Positions 15,265 through 24,965 are shown, counted from the stretch's first letter. The stretch is DNA of 64,000 bases from Virgisporangium ochraceum (GCF_016863655.1 NZ_BOPH01000022.1:124001-188000), one strand, 5' to 3'. The notes: a model not told the origin generated them from the sequence alone. Made by a program: numbers and translations.

Positions 15265-16371
15265 ATGGTCAGGGCCCGGCTGGTCGACGGCGCGCTCGCC
15301 GTGCCCTGTCTGCTCGCCGGGGTGCTGCCGGCGCTGCAGTCCGGGCTGTTCGAGGGGTCACCGGTCGTCGACCGGCGGGCGCCGATCGTGGTCACCGCCG
15401 TTGTGGGGACCGCGACAGCGCTGGCCGTTCTCGTGCGGCGCACCCGTCCCGCGCTGGTGTACGCCGGTGCCGTGCTGGGGTGGCTCGTCGCCGGCGCGTG
15501 GCCCGCGATCCCCGTGGCGCAGTACGCCGTCGGCGCGTACGTCGGCCCGGCCCGGCTGCGGGCGGCGCTCACCGCCGTGATGGTCGCGGCCGTGTCGACC
15601 CCGATGTGGTTGGCGTACGGCGCCGACGCCACGCTCCCCATCGGGCTGGTCATGTGTGTCGTGCCGGTGCTCGCCGGGATGTACCTGGCGTCGCGGCGCG
15701 AACTGGTCGCCACCCTCGAGGAGCGGGCGCGCCGCAACCTCCACGAGGAACGGCTGCGCCTCGACCGGGCGCGTGCCGAGGAGCGCGCGCAGATCGCCCG
15801 CGACATGCACGACGTCGTCACGCACCGGGTCTCGCTGATGGTCCTGCACGCGACGGCGCTGGAGGCCGCGCGGGGAGGCGACGCCGTACGGATCGGCGGC
15901 CAGATCCAGACCATCGGACGCACCGCGCTGGCCGAGCTGCGCACCCTGGTGGGCGTGCTCCGCGACGGCGGAGCGGTGCCGCTGCGGCCGCAGCCGGGAA
16001 TCGCCGACCTGGGCGAGCTGGTCGACGGGTCGCGCGCGCTGGGGCTCGCCGTCGAGCTGTCCATTGTGGACGGTGAGCCGGTGTCGCCGCTCGTGGAGCA
16101 CGCGACGTACCGGGTCGTGCAGGAGGCGCTCACGAACGTCCACAAGCACGCGCCCACCGCGCGCACGACGGTGCGGGTGGGCCGTGACCGCGCCGACCTC
16201 ACGGTCGTGGTCCGCAACGGGCCGGGCGCCGCACGGGAGACCCCAGGGGCGGCGGGTGGCGGTCACGGGTTGCTCGGGGCCGGCGAGCGGGTCCGGCTCA
16301 TCGGTGGGACGCTGCGCACCGCGCGCCTGCCCGACGGCGGCTTCGAGGTCGTCGCCCGGATGCCGGCATGA
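15265..16371 (+). CDS. Two-component sensor histidine kinase (HisKA_3 type)
   Basis: A 368-residue kinase. Residues 10-145 hold four to five membrane segments with no sizeable external sensor domain. A coiled-coil linker (LEERARRNLHEERLRLDRAR) follows, then the HisKA_3 dimerisation helix with phospho-acceptor His182 in QIARDMHDVVTHRVSLM. The ATP domain has TYRVVQEALTNVHKHA (N box) and GGGHGLLGAGERV (G box). It probably senses a membrane or intracellular signal and phosphorylates the response regulator whose ATG overlaps its stop by 4 nt. The family is the NarX/DesK-like group paired with LuxR-type regulators. Confidence 0.93.
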   Translation: MVRARLVDGALAVPCLLAGVLPALQSGLFEGSPVVDRRAPIVVTAVVGTATALAVLVRRTRPALVYAGAVLGWLVAGAWPAIPVAQYAVGAYVGPARLRAALTAVMVAAVSTPMWLAYGADATLPIGLVMCVVPVLAGMYLASRRELVATLEERARRNLHEERLRLDRARAEERAQIARDMHDVVTHRVSLMVLHATALEAARGGDAVRIGGQIQTIGRTALAELRTLVGVLRDGGAVPLRPQPGIADLGELVDGSRALGLAVELSIVDGEPVSPLVEHATYRVVQEALTNVHKHAPTARTTVRVGRDRADLTVVVRNGPGAARETPGAAGGGHGLLGAGERVRLIGGTLRTARLPDGGFEVVARMPA

Positions 16372-17018
16372 TCCGGCTCCTCATCGTCGACGACGAGTGG
16401 ATGGTGCGCGCCATGCTGCGGACGATCATGTCGGCCTACGACGACATCGAGGTCGTCGGCGAGGCCGACGACGGCCACGGCGCGGTGCGGCAGGCGCGCG
16501 ACACCGCACCCGACGTCGTGCTGATGGACATCCGGATGCCCCGGTCCGACGGCCTCGCCGCCACGGCCGCGCTCGCCCGCTTCCCCGACCCGCCCAAGGT
16601 CGTGGTGCTGACCACGTTCGAGCTCGACGAGTACGTCGAGACGGCGCTGCGCCACGGCGCGGTCGGCTTCCTGCTCAAGGACGCCACCGCCGACCAGATG
16701 GTCGGCGCCGTACGCAGCGCCGCGGCCGGCGACGCCATGCTCTCCCCGCGCGTGACCCGGCGCCTGCTGCACCGGTTCGCCGAGCCCACGGACCCGCACC
16801 GCGGCGAGGCGCTGCGCCGCATCGGGGTCCTCACCGACAAGGAGCGCGAGGTGCTGGCCGCCGTCGGCGAGGGCCTGCAGAACAACGAGATCGGCCGGCG
16901 CCTGCACCTCAGCGAGGCCACCGTGAAGAGCCACGTGAGCCGGCTGCTGGCCAAGCTCCAGCTGACCAACCGCGTGCAGGCCGCGATCCTCGCCCACCGG
17001 GCCGGCCTCGTCCGCTGA
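16368..17018 (+). CDS. NarL/LuxR-type response regulator
   Basis: 216 residues: a receiver domain with the acidic pair Asp8-Asp9, phospho-acceptor Asp54 (VVLMDIRMP), the Thr/Lys switch residues (VVVLTTFELD and FLLKDA), and a C-terminal LuxR helix-turn-helix (LTDKEREVLAAVGEGLQNNE, then ATVKSHVSRLLAKL). The motif LQNNEIGRRL replaces the usual LSNAEIA. The start overlaps the kinase stop (ATGA). Target genes are unknown, and the flanking genes show no shared operator that I could see. Confidence 0.94.
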   Translation: MIRLLIVDDEWMVRAMLRTIMSAYDDIEVVGEADDGHGAVRQARDTAPDVVLMDIRMPRSDGLAATAALARFPDPPKVVVLTTFELDEYVETALRHGAVGFLLKDATADQMVGAVRSAAAGDAMLSPRVTRRLLHRFAEPTDPHRGEALRRIGVLTDKEREVLAAVGEGLQNNEIGRRLHLSEATVKSHVSRLLAKLQLTNRVQAAILAHRAGLVR

Positions 17019-17090
17019 GTCCGCCCCGGCGGGCGGGAAGGGCCCACGACGGTCCGCTGCTCGACGCCGTCACCGGGCCCGGTGGGCCGG

Positions 17091-18716
17091 TCAGACTCCG
17101 CAATGGTGCACGTGCACGCCGAGCTCCGCGAACAGCGCGGCCTTGACGGCCAGGGCCCGGTCGGCGGTCTCGTCGTCGGGGGCGTAGGCGACGTTGAGGT
17201 GGTTGGCCCTGTGCCTGGCCATGAACTGGTCGCGGTCGACCCCGTGCAGCACCGCGTGCATGATCGGCCACGCGGGCGTGGTGGCCTTCGAGCGGCGCTC
17301 GGTCTCCTCCGCGGGCAGCTCGACGGCCGTCGCCCGGCCCAGGTCGACGTGCAGCGCCCCGCCCTGCACGAAGACGCGGCTCCACACCACCGCGCCGGGC
17401 CGGCAGACGCCCTTGATCGTCGACCCGCCGAGCGGGAAGTACACCGGGTCCTGCCGCCAGCCGACCGCGCCGGCGTAGCCGCCGTCCAGGTGCGACGGTG
17501 GCACCGACCCGGAGATCTCCCACACCCACACGAACCGGCCGTCGTACTCCTCGCCCCACCGCACGTCGTGCAGCGTGGTGGCCGGGTCGAGGCCCATCGC
17601 GGTCCAGATGCGGTTGGTCACCAGGGAGTCGACCGCCACGCCCTCGTCGACCTCGTTGAAGTGCGGCAGCGGCACGCCGTCCCACAGCACGCGGGAACCG
17701 TCGCGCGAGGTCACCGGCGGGCGGTCGGCGTTGTTGAGGAGACCCTCGGCGAGGTCCGACGCGGGCGACAGGTCCTTCAGGCCCTGCTGGTACTGGATCC
17801 CCACGGCGTCGAGCCCGAAGTCGTCACTGATCCGCAGCGCGGCGATGTACATCTTGTACTGCCACCGCAGCTGCGCCTCGGTGAGCTCGGTCGCCTCGTC
17901 GGTGCCGAGCCGGAACGTCATCCCCTTGGCGCGCAGCCACTCCCCGACCGCGTCGGCCTCGGCGTCGGGCACGCGCTGCATCTCGGCCCACAGCGCGCTC
18001 TGCGACAGCCGCTCCTTGTAGATGCCGGTCGGGTTCAGCAGCTCGTCGTCGATGATGGCGTTGTACATGCCCATGCAGCCCTCGTCGAAGACGCCGATGA
18101 TGGCCTTGTCGTCGCGCAGCTGCCGGGCCAGCGCCACGCCGAGGTCGCGCTCCGGTCCGTCCGTCACCGCCGGCACGTCGCGGACGTGCGACTGGTCGTG
18201 CTCGATGCGTCCGGTCTCGACCCAGCTGCGGATGCCGTCGCGGAACCAGTCGTCGGTGAAGTCGACACTCCAGATCGTCGAGTACGGCACGCCCATCTTC
18301 GCCATTCCCGCGTTGAGCCCGAGCAGCCCCACGAGGCCCGGCCAGTCACCGGCGAAGTTCGCGACCGTGAGGATCGGCCCGCGGTGCGTGCGCAGCCCCG
18401 CGAGGACGTGGTGGGAGTACTGCCACACGGCCTCCGCCACGATCAGCGGGGCCTCGGGCGGGATCCGCTTGAACACCTCGATGCCCATGCGCTGGCTGGA
18501 GATGAACCCGTGCCCCGCACCGGGGTCGACGTCGTGGGCGCGCCTCACGGTCCACCCGAGGTCGGCGAAGACGGCCGTGACGGCCGCCTCCATCCGCTCC
18601 TGGGTGGGCCAGCCGGCGATGTTGGCGCTCGGGCGGAGGTCGCCGCTCGCGATGAGGTAGGCGGTGTTCGGCTCGGCGGCGGGGCGCTCGGTGGGCGCGG
18701 GGAACGCGTAGGTCAC
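17091..18716 (-). CDS. L-fucose/L-arabinose isomerase-family protein
   Basis: A 541-residue protein with the layout of the fucose/arabinose isomerase superfamily. The N-terminal domain includes RRAHDVDPGAGHGFISSQRM, the middle domain has GVFDEGCMGMYNAIIDDE, whose Glu/Asp probably serve as metal ligands, and the C-terminal part has the AYAPDDE stretch. It should convert an aldose to the matching ketose with Mn2+. It is the last gene of the ABC-sugar operon, 10 nt after the FGGY kinase, so the pair isomerises and phosphorylates the imported sugar. Candidates are L-fucose, L-arabinose or a pentose released by the GH116 enzyme; the sequence does not decide. The GTG at 18716 has AGGAG 7 nt upstream. 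Confidence 0.83.
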   Translation of the reverse strand: MTYAFPAPTERPAAEPNTAYLIASGDLRPSANIAGWPTQERMEAAVTAVFADLGWTVRRAHDVDPGAGHGFISSQRMGIEVFKRIPPEAPLIVAEAVWQYSHHVLAGLRTHRGPILTVANFAGDWPGLVGLLGLNAGMAKMGVPYSTIWSVDFTDDWFRDGIRSWVETGRIEHDQSHVRDVPAVTDGPERDLGVALARQLRDDKAIIGVFDEGCMGMYNAIIDDELLNPTGIYKERLSQSALWAEMQRVPDAEADAVGEWLRAKGMTFRLGTDEATELTEAQLRWQYKMYIAALRISDDFGLDAVGIQYQQGLKDLSPASDLAEGLLNNADRPPVTSRDGSRVLWDGVPLPHFNEVDEGVAVDSLVTNRIWTAMGLDPATTLHDVRWGEEYDGRFVWVWEISGSVPPSHLDGGYAGAVGWRQDPVYFPLGGSTIKGVCRPGAVVWSRVFVQGGALHVDLGRATAVELPAEETERRSKATTPAWPIMHAVLHGVDRDQFMARHRANHLNVAYAPDDETADRALAVKAALFAELGVHVHHCGV

Positions 18717-18725
18717 GGGTGTCTC

Positions 18726-20204
18726 CTACAGGTCGGCGGCGGCCCGCTGACGGGCCGCCAGCGCGTGGGCGGTGGTTCTCGTGGCGGGGTACAGGTCGCG
18801 GTAGAGGGCGTACAGCTCGTCGTAGCCGGCACGGTTCGCCGGATCGGGCTCGACGGTGTGCGCCGGCGGGTTCCAGGCGGCGATGTCGGCGCCGGTGGTG
18901 GCGCGGGCGGCCAGGTACGCCGCGCCGTAGCTCGCGCCGATCGTCACGGTCGGCACCGCCTGCGCGAGCCCGGTGACGTCGCTGACGATGCGGGTCCACA
19001 GGCCGCCGCGGGTGCCACCGCCGACGGCCACCACGCGGTCGACCCCTGCGCCGGCGGCGCGCAGCACCTCGACGTTGTGCCGCACGCCCAGCGCGGTCGC
19101 CTCCAGCGCGGCCCGGTACAGGTCTCCGCGCGTGTGGCCGACCGTGAGGCCGGCGACCATGCCGCGGGCGTCCGGGTCCAGGACCGGGGTCCGTTCGCCG
19201 GCGAAGTACGGCAGCATCAGCAGCCCGCGCGCGCCCGGACCGGACGCCCGCGCCTCCGCGAGCAGGTCGGCGTAGCCGGCGCCGGTGAGGCCGCGCAGCC
19301 AGCCGGTGAGCGCGCCGGACGTGGCCATGCCGCCGGCGAGGTTGGTGGAGCCGCGGAACGCGCCGACCGTCCCCCACATCGACGGGCACGTCGACGCCTC
19401 CCGACCGGTGGCGATCAGGAACATCGTGGTGCCGTACATGAGCATCAGGTCGCCGGGGTTCTGCGCGTCGGCGCTGACGGCCTCGGCCCACGCGTCGATG
19501 GTCCCGGCGACCACCGGGACGCCCGCGGGGATCCCGGCGACCGGCTCCCGCACGACGCCCACGATCTCGTCGGACCAGAACAGGTCGGGCAGTTCGAGCC
19601 TCTCCGCGAGGAGCGGCGCCCAGTCGGCGTGCCAGCCGCCGGTGTGCCGGTCGAACATCGGCGTGCACTGGCTGGCCGAGTGGCGGTCCACTGTGTACCG
19701 TCCGGTCAGCTTGTACGCCAACCACGACGCGGGCATGAAGAGCCGGCGTGCCCGCGCCCACACGTGCGGCTCGTGCGCCGCGACCCAGCGCAGCTTCGGT
19801 CCGACCGCCTGGGTCGACAGCACCGAGCCGCACGCCTCCAGGATCGCGTCGGCGCCGCCGAGCTCCGCGGTGAGCGCGTCGATCTCGGCGGTCGCGCGGG
19901 TGTCGACGCCGTACAGGATCGCCGGCCGCAGCGGGGTTCCGTGCCCGTCGGTGAGCAGCACGCAGGGTCCCATCCCGCTGACGCCGACCGCGGTGACCGG
20001 CACGTCGGGCCGGGCCGCCGTCAGCTCCGCGGCGAGGTCGCGGAACTCCGTCCACCACAGCTCGCCGTCCATCTCGACGTGTCCGGGGTAGGGCCGTCGC
20101 ACCTCGTGCTCGCGGACGGCGGTGGCGAGCAGCCGCCCGTCGCCGTCGACGAGCACGCCCTTGCCGCTGGACGTGCCGATGTCGACCCCGACAAACGCGG
20201 TCAC
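18726..20204 (-). CDS. FGGY-family carbohydrate kinase
   Basis: 492 residues with the N-terminal phosphate-1 motif FVGVDIGTSSGKGVLVD and the central GVSGMGPCVLLTDGHGTPLR. The C-terminal nucleotide motif is DRVVAVGGGTRGGLWTRIVS. These place it with xylulose/fuculose/gluconate kinases. It phosphorylates a ketose, most likely the product of the isomerase directly downstream. The GTG start at 20204 overlaps the stop of the LacI gene (GTGA), so the regulator, kinase and isomerase are cotranslated. An in-frame upstream extension runs through the LacI gene and was rejected. Confidence 0.92.
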   Translation of the reverse strand: MTAFVGVDIGTSSGKGVLVDGDGRLLATAVREHEVRRPYPGHVEMDGELWWTEFRDLAAELTAARPDVPVTAVGVSGMGPCVLLTDGHGTPLRPAILYGVDTRATAEIDALTAELGGADAILEACGSVLSTQAVGPKLRWVAAHEPHVWARARRLFMPASWLAYKLTGRYTVDRHSASQCTPMFDRHTGGWHADWAPLLAERLELPDLFWSDEIVGVVREPVAGIPAGVPVVAGTIDAWAEAVSADAQNPGDLMLMYGTTMFLIATGREASTCPSMWGTVGAFRGSTNLAGGMATSGALTGWLRGLTGAGYADLLAEARASGPGARGLLMLPYFAGERTPVLDPDARGMVAGLTVGHTRGDLYRAALEATALGVRHNVEVLRAAGAGVDRVVAVGGGTRGGLWTRIVSDVTGLAQAVPTVTIGASYGAAYLAARATTGADIAAWNPPAHTVEPDPANRAGYDELYALYRDLYPATRTTAHALAARQRAAADL

Positions 20205-21214
20205 CGCGCCATCCTCCCAGCTCCCGGGTGCAGAGTTCCCGGGCGCAGAGTTCCCGTGTGCAGGACCACCGTGCGGGCCGGACCGTCGTCGCCGTCCAGC
20301 CGCGCGAGCAGCAGACCGGCGGCGGCCGCGCCGAGCTCGCGGGCCGGCAGGTCCACCACCTGCACGCCGCGCTGCCCGAACGACCCGAACGGCAGGTCGC
20401 CGAGCACCGCGAGCCCGAAGTCCGGTGTCCGCAACCCGGCCTCGTGCAACGCCTCCAGGGCTCCGGCGGCCATCAGGTTGTTGGTCACGACCGCGGCGTC
20501 CGGCGGTTCGGCCAGGCCCAGCAGGTCGGCCATCGCCGCGCGACCGCCGGACACGCGGTAGTCGGCGTACCGGACCAGATCGTCGGCGGCGCCGGTGGCC
20601 TTGCGCCAGCCCTCCAGCCGCTGCTGCGCCGTCTCGACGCCGCGCGGACCGGTGATGCACGCGACCCGCGTGTGCCCGGCCGCCAGCAGCAGCTCGGCCG
20701 CGGTGCGTCCGCCGGCCCGGTTGTCGACGGTCACCGCGTCGATGTCGAGCCGCGCCAGCCCGCGGTCGACCGCGACGACCGGCCGGCGGCTGGCGACGAG
20801 CGCCCCGATGTCGCTGACGTCGCCGGCCGGCGCGAGGATCACGCCGGCCATGTGCTCGGCGAGCGCGATCGCCAGGTACGTCGACTCGCGGGCGGGGTCC
20901 TCGTCGGTGTTGCACAGCACCACCGAGTAGCCGGCGGCGCGGGCGCGGTCCTCGACCCCGCGGGCGAGGGCGGTGAAGAACGGGTTCTCGATGTCGGGGA
21001 TCAGCAACGCGATCACCGCCGAGGTGCGGCCGCGCAGTCGCCGGGCCGTGCGGTTCGGCGTGAAGCCCAGCTCGGCGGCGGCCGTCCGCACGAGCCTCGT
21101 CGACTCCGCCGAGACGCGCGCCCCGTTGAGGACCCGGCTCACGGTCGCGGGAGAGACGCCGGCCCGGGCCGCGACCTCGTAGATGGTCACCGCCTGCGTG
21201 GGTACCTCTGTCAC
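20201..21214 (-). CDS. LacI-family transcriptional regulator inside the sugar operon
   Basis: A 337-residue LacI/GalR regulator: helix-turn-helix TIYEVAARAGVSPATVSRVL, hinge TPNRTARRLRGRTSAVIALL and the full ligand domain (PDIENPFFTALARGVEDRA, VTNNLMAAGALEAL). GTG 21214 overlaps the stop of the membrane-protein gene (GTGA) and is used here; GTG 21190 eight codons later is the start most like other LacI proteins. It resembles the second LacI protein at 25043 closely in both domains, so the two may bind the same or similar operators. Being cotranscribed with the transporter, it probably gives feedback control. Confidence 0.92.
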   Translation of the reverse strand: MTEVPTQAVTIYEVAARAGVSPATVSRVLNGARVSAESTRLVRTAAAELGFTPNRTARRLRGRTSAVIALLIPDIENPFFTALARGVEDRARAAGYSVVLCNTDEDPARESTYLAIALAEHMAGVILAPAGDVSDIGALVASRRPVVAVDRGLARLDIDAVTVDNRAGGRTAAELLLAAGHTRVACITGPRGVETAQQRLEGWRKATGAADDLVRYADYRVSGGRAAMADLLGLAEPPDAAVVTNNLMAAGALEALHEAGLRTPDFGLAVLGDLPFGSFGQRGVQVVDLPARELGAAAAGLLLARLDGDDGPARTVVLHTGTLRPGTLHPGAGRMAR

Positions 21215-21831
21215 GAACTGTTCTGCATCTCGTCGACCCGGTCGAGGAGCTCCGCGGTCTGCGTGGCGGCGATCGTCAGCAGCAGCGCGGGAACCACCGG
21301 CAGCAGTACGCCACCGGACGCCGCCACCGCGAAGCCGCCGAGGCATCCGAGGGCGGCCAGCGTCAGCGCCCACGCGGGGCGCACCGCGGCGAGGATCAGC
21401 CCGCCCCGCAACGCTTCCAGCCCCGTCCGGTCGCGCACCGCGCCGTACGCGAACGCCGACGGCAGCACGAACAGCAGCGCCGCCGCGCCGACGGCGCCCG
21501 CGTACCGCAGACCGTCCACAGTGAACAGTGCGGCGCACAGTGCCACGCCGGCCGCGGTCACGGCCGCCAGCACCGGGTCCACCCGCCACAGCAGCGACAG
21601 CCGGGCCGCGTCACCGCGGGCCACGACCGCCGCGAACCGCGCGAGCCCGGTCAGGGCAAGGGCCAACGGGACCAGCGTGAGCGCGACCATCCACGCCGGC
21701 GCGCCGGCGGAGGCGGCCACGGCGAGCGGCAGCGCGGAGAGCGCGACGAGCAGCCCCGCCGCGAGCGTGCGCGGCAGCTCGTGCCAGCACAGCTCGGCGC
21801 CGCGCCGGGCCAACCACGGGAGAGAGTTCAC
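21211..21831 (-). CDS. Membrane protein of the sugar ABC operon (YesL/DUF624-like layout)
   Basis: 206 residues with five or six hydrophobic segments and a short soluble C-terminus (ATQTAELLDRVDEMQNSS). Its place directly after the second permease, its size and its topology match the YesL/DUF624 proteins often found in oligosaccharide ABC operons. I see no diagnostic motif, so this is a context call. The GTG at 21831 overlaps the permease stop by 4 nt and the end overlaps the LacI start by 4 nt. Confidence 0.7.
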   Translation of the reverse strand: MNSLPWLARRGAELCWHELPRTLAAGLLVALSALPLAVAASAGAPAWMVALTLVPLALALTGLARFAAVVARGDAARLSLLWRVDPVLAAVTAAGVALCAALFTVDGLRYAGAVGAAALLFVLPSAFAYGAVRDRTGLEALRGGLILAAVRPAWALTLAALGCLGGFAVAASGGVLLPVVPALLLTIAATQTAELLDRVDEMQNSS

Positions 21832-22643
21832 AGTTTCAGTCCGCTCGACGCGATCGACTGGACGATGTACCGCTGCGCCATGAGGAACACGACGAGCACC
21901 GGCACGATCGCCATCGTGATGCCGGCCGCGATCGTGCCCAGCGAGCCGGTGGAGAAGCGGCCGGCCAGCAGGACCAGGCCCACCGGCAGCGTCTGCTTCC
22001 CGGTGTCGTTGATCATCACCAACGGCAGCAGGAGGTCGTTCCACCAGTAGGTGAAGCACAGGATGCCGAGCGTCGCGACCGACGGTCCGCTCAACGGCAG
22101 GATGATCCGGGTGAACGTGCGGAAGTGACCGGCGCCGTCGATGCGCGCCGCCTCCTCCAGCTGTGCGGGCAGCGTGAGGAAGTGCTGGCGCAGCAGGAAG
22201 ATGCCGAACGCGCTGAAGATGCCCGGCAGGATCAGCGACCACAGCGTGTTGGTGAGGCTGAGCTTCGACATCACCAGGAACAGCGGCACGATCGTCACCT
22301 GGATCGGGATCATCAGCGACCCGATGACGACCGCGAACAGCACTCCCTTACCCCGGAACTTCAGGCGGGCGAACGCGTATCCGGCCGTGGCGCACGTGAC
22401 GATCTGCGCGACGGTGACGGTGGTCGACACGATGATGGAGTTGGCGAAGAACCGGAAGTACGGCACCTGGTCGGTCACCTTGCCGAAGTTCCCGGCGGTG
22501 AGGTTGCCGGCGGTGAACGTCGGCGGGAGCCGGTACAGCTCGGCGTCCGACGCCGACAGCGCGCCCCGGAAGATCCAGAGGAACGGCGCGGCGATCGCGA
22601 ACGCGGCGACCGCCAGGATGACGAACGTGGGGATCCGTTTCAT
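21828..22643 (-). CDS. Carbohydrate ABC transporter permease (MalG-type)
   Basis: 271 residues with six membrane segments and the cytoplasmic EAA loop EEAARIDGAGHFRTFTRIIL (about 180-200) that docks onto the ATPase. It is the CUT1-class partner of the permease encoded just upstream, with which it overlaps by 4 nt (ATGA). No ATPase gene is in the operon; as usual for CUT1 systems a shared MsiK-type ATPase elsewhere in the genome is expected. ATG 22643 begins a typical basic start, KRIPTFVILAV. Confidence 0.93.
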   Translation of the reverse strand: MKRIPTFVILAVAAFAIAAPFLWIFRGALSASDAELYRLPPTFTAGNLTAGNFGKVTDQVPYFRFFANSIIVSTTVTVAQIVTCATAGYAFARLKFRGKGVLFAVVIGSLMIPIQVTIVPLFLVMSKLSLTNTLWSLILPGIFSAFGIFLLRQHFLTLPAQLEEAARIDGAGHFRTFTRIILPLSGPSVATLGILCFTYWWNDLLLPLVMINDTGKQTLPVGLVLLAGRFSTGSLGTIAAGITMAIVPVLVVFLMAQRYIVQSIASSGLKL

Positions 22644-23584
22644 TCGTAGAACGTCCATCTGCGCGACAGGCGGAACTGGATGGCGGTGAGCACGATCAGC
22701 ACGAGCATGAACGTGATGCCGATTGCCGAGGCGTAGCCGAGGTCGAAGTCGCCGAAGGCGCGGTCGTACAGGTACTCGACGATCGTGCGGCTCGAGTCGC
22801 CCGGCCCGCCCTGGGTCAGCACCCTTGGCTCGGCGAAGATCTGGAACGAGTTGATCGTGTTGATGACCACGAGGAAGAAGATGGTCGGCGACAGGAGCGG
22901 GAACGTGATGCGCCAGAACCGGGTCCACGCATTGGCACCGTCCATGATGGACGCCTCGCGCAGTTCGCCGGGTATCGCCTGCAGGCCGGCGATGTAGACG
23001 AGGATCGAGAACCCGATCGTCTTCCACGAGTTCACGATGATCACCGAGATCGGCGCCCACGTCGACGAGCCGAGCCAGTCGACGCGGTCGACCCCCACGG
23101 TTCCCAGCGCCCAGTTCACCAGGCCGAGGTCCTTGTTGAGCAGGAACCGCCAGATCAGCGCCACCGCCGAGGCCGACACCACGAACGGGAACAGGAACGA
23201 CAGCCGGAACGTCGCGCGCAGCCAGCGCGGCATCCGGGTCTCCAGCAGCACCGCCAGCAACAGGCCGAGCACCACGTTGATGGCCAGGATCACCAGCGCC
23301 ATGTACGTGGTCGACCCGTAGACCTTGAGCAGCCGCTCGTCCTCCGCGAGCCGCTCGAAGTTGTCGAAGCCGACGTAGGTGCCGTCGCTCAGCAGGTTCC
23401 AGTCGTAGAAGCTGAGGTACAGCACGCCCAGGGTCGGCGCGAGCACGAACACGAGGAACGTGACGATCGACGGCGACAGGAAGCCGAGCGCGGCCAGGCC
23501 GTCGCCACGGCGCCCGCGGCGTGGGCCCGGAGGCCCGGGATCAGCCGCCGTGGCGACCCCGGGCTCCGTGGTTTGCAGTGTCAT
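22640..23584 (-). CDS. Carbohydrate ABC transporter permease (MalF-type)
   Basis: 314 residues. A cytoplasmic N-terminus is rich in Pro, Gly and Arg, and six membrane segments follow. The EAA loop is GELREASIMDGANAWTRFWR (about 205-225). The start ATG 23584 has GAGGA 5 nt upstream. The gene sits 8 nt after the binding-protein gene. With the MalG-type partner it forms the translocation pore for a mono- or oligosaccharide. Confidence 0.93.
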   Translation of the reverse strand: MTLQTTEPGVATAADPGPPGPRRGRRGDGLAALGFLSPSIVTFLVFVLAPTLGVLYLSFYDWNLLSDGTYVGFDNFERLAEDERLLKVYGSTTYMALVILAINVVLGLLLAVLLETRMPRWLRATFRLSFLFPFVVSASAVALIWRFLLNKDLGLVNWALGTVGVDRVDWLGSSTWAPISVIIVNSWKTIGFSILVYIAGLQAIPGELREASIMDGANAWTRFWRITFPLLSPTIFFLVVINTINSFQIFAEPRVLTQGGPGDSSRTIVEYLYDRAFGDFDLGYASAIGITFMLVLIVLTAIQFRLSRRWTFYE

Positions 23585-23592
23585 GAGAGTCC

Positions 23593-24906
23593 TCAGCAGG
23601 AGACGATGCTGCTCAGTTCGCCCTGCATGTTCTTGAGCCCGGCGTCGACGGTCGCCTCGCCGCCGAAGATGAGCTGCAGGTGCCGCAGCACGGTCGCCTC
23701 GAACGTGCTGTACTTCGCCGGGGCGGGGTACGGCACCAGGGTCGGGTGCTTGTCGATGCTGTCGTAGTAGAGGCTCGAGTTCGCCGGCAGCACGCCCACC
23801 TCGGTGATGGTCTTCGCCACCGAGCGGCGCGACGGGATGGAGTCACCGGGCTTGTCCGGTGTTCCCACGTACTGCTTCTGGATCTCGGTGCTCACGGTGA
23901 ACTTCTGGAACTCCCACGCCAGGTCGGGGTTCTTCGACGACTTGAGGATCGGGTACCCGGCGCCGCCGAACACCGTCTTGTACGTATCACCCTTCGGGTA
24001 CAGCTGGATGTCGAACGCCTTGAACCCGGCCGGCAGGAACGTGCCGATCGGCCAGCGGCCGGCGCCGAACATCGCGACCTGTCCGTTCTGGAACCGGGTG
24101 AACACGTCGCTCATCGGCATCGGCGCGGGTGCGATGTTCTCGGTGATGAGCCCGCGCAGGAACGTGACGGCCTTGTTCACCGGCGCCGAGTCGGCCGTCG
24201 CCTTGCAGACGTCGTCGCTGGTGAGGTTGCCGTTGGCGTTGGCCACCCACGGCATGATGCCCGGGAAGATCTCGTTGCTGGCCCAGGTGAAGCCGTACTG
24301 GTCGTTGCGGCCGTCGCCGTTGGTGTCGACGGACAGCTTCTTCGCGGTCTCCTTGAACTGGTCCCAGGTCCAGTCGGCCTTCGGCGGCTCGATCCCGGCC
24401 TTCTTGAACACGTCGGTGTTGTAGTAGACGACCATGTCGTTCCAGCCCCACGTCAGGGTGACGATGTCGCCCTTGACCTTGAAGCCGTCGATGAGGCCGG
24501 GTGCGATGTCGTCGACGAGGGTCTTCGCCTCGTCGTCCTTGTCGAGGTACTCGTTGATCGGGCGCACGAGGTTGTTCGAGTGCACGAACTGCGCGCCCTC
24601 GCCCGAGATCACCATCAGGTCGGGACGCTTGCCCGACGCGATGAGCGTGGCGACGTTGGCGTAGTAGGTGCCCCAGTTCTCCCCCGTCACCGGGGTGAGC
24701 GTGACCGTGACGCCGGGGTTCTTCGCCGCGAAGGCGTCGGCGGTGGCCTTGTTTCCGGTCTCGGCGGCGGGGCCGTAGTTCCAGTAGACGATGTCGAGCG
24801 ACTTGTCGTCGCCCGAGCCGGAGTCGTCGCCGGAGCAGGCCGCAAGGGTGGTCGCCGTCAGCGCGGCGGTCGCGAACATCGCGACCCTGCGGAACGGGAA
24901 TTTCAT
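23593..24906 (-). CDS. Extracellular sugar-binding lipoprotein of the ABC transporter
   Basis: A 437-residue solute-binding protein (SBP type 1). It has a lipoprotein signal peptide ending in LAAC (lipid-modified Cys24), then a Gly/Ser/Asp linker and the mature start LDIVYWNYGPAAETGN. The family segment GKRPDLMVISGEGAQFVHSN and an EF-hand-like VDTNGDGRNDQYGF loop are present. It is the first gene of the sugar operon. An upstream GGAGAGGGA serves as ribosome site. Its promoter carries a GAAATCGATTTC operator (24966-24977), so expression is probably induced by the ligand of the LacI protein encoded upstream. Confidence 0.93.
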   Translation of the reverse strand: MKFPFRRVAMFATAALTATTLAACSGDDSGSGDDKSLDIVYWNYGPAAETGNKATADAFAAKNPGVTVTLTPVTGENWGTYYANVATLIASGKRPDLMVISGEGAQFVHSNNLVRPINEYLDKDDEAKTLVDDIAPGLIDGFKVKGDIVTLTWGWNDMVVYYNTDVFKKAGIEPPKADWTWDQFKETAKKLSVDTNGDGRNDQYGFTWASNEIFPGIMPWVANANGNLTSDDVCKATADSAPVNKAVTFLRGLITENIAPAPMPMSDVFTRFQNGQVAMFGAGRWPIGTFLPAGFKAFDIQLYPKGDTYKTVFGGAGYPILKSSKNPDLAWEFQKFTVSTEIQKQYVGTPDKPGDSIPSRRSVAKTITEVGVLPANSSLYYDSIDKHPTLVPYPAPAKYSTFEATVLRHLQLIFGGEATVDAGLKNMQGELSSIVSC

Positions 24907-24965
24907 GATCCGGGTGTCCCTCTCCGTGGGAAGCGGGTGTGGTGGGTGGGCACAGCCAAACCCAA

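Noticed and set aside
17082..20561. A 1159-codon open frame on the plus strand
   Set aside because: It is the antisense shadow of the isomerase, kinase and LacI genes and shows no domain signatures.
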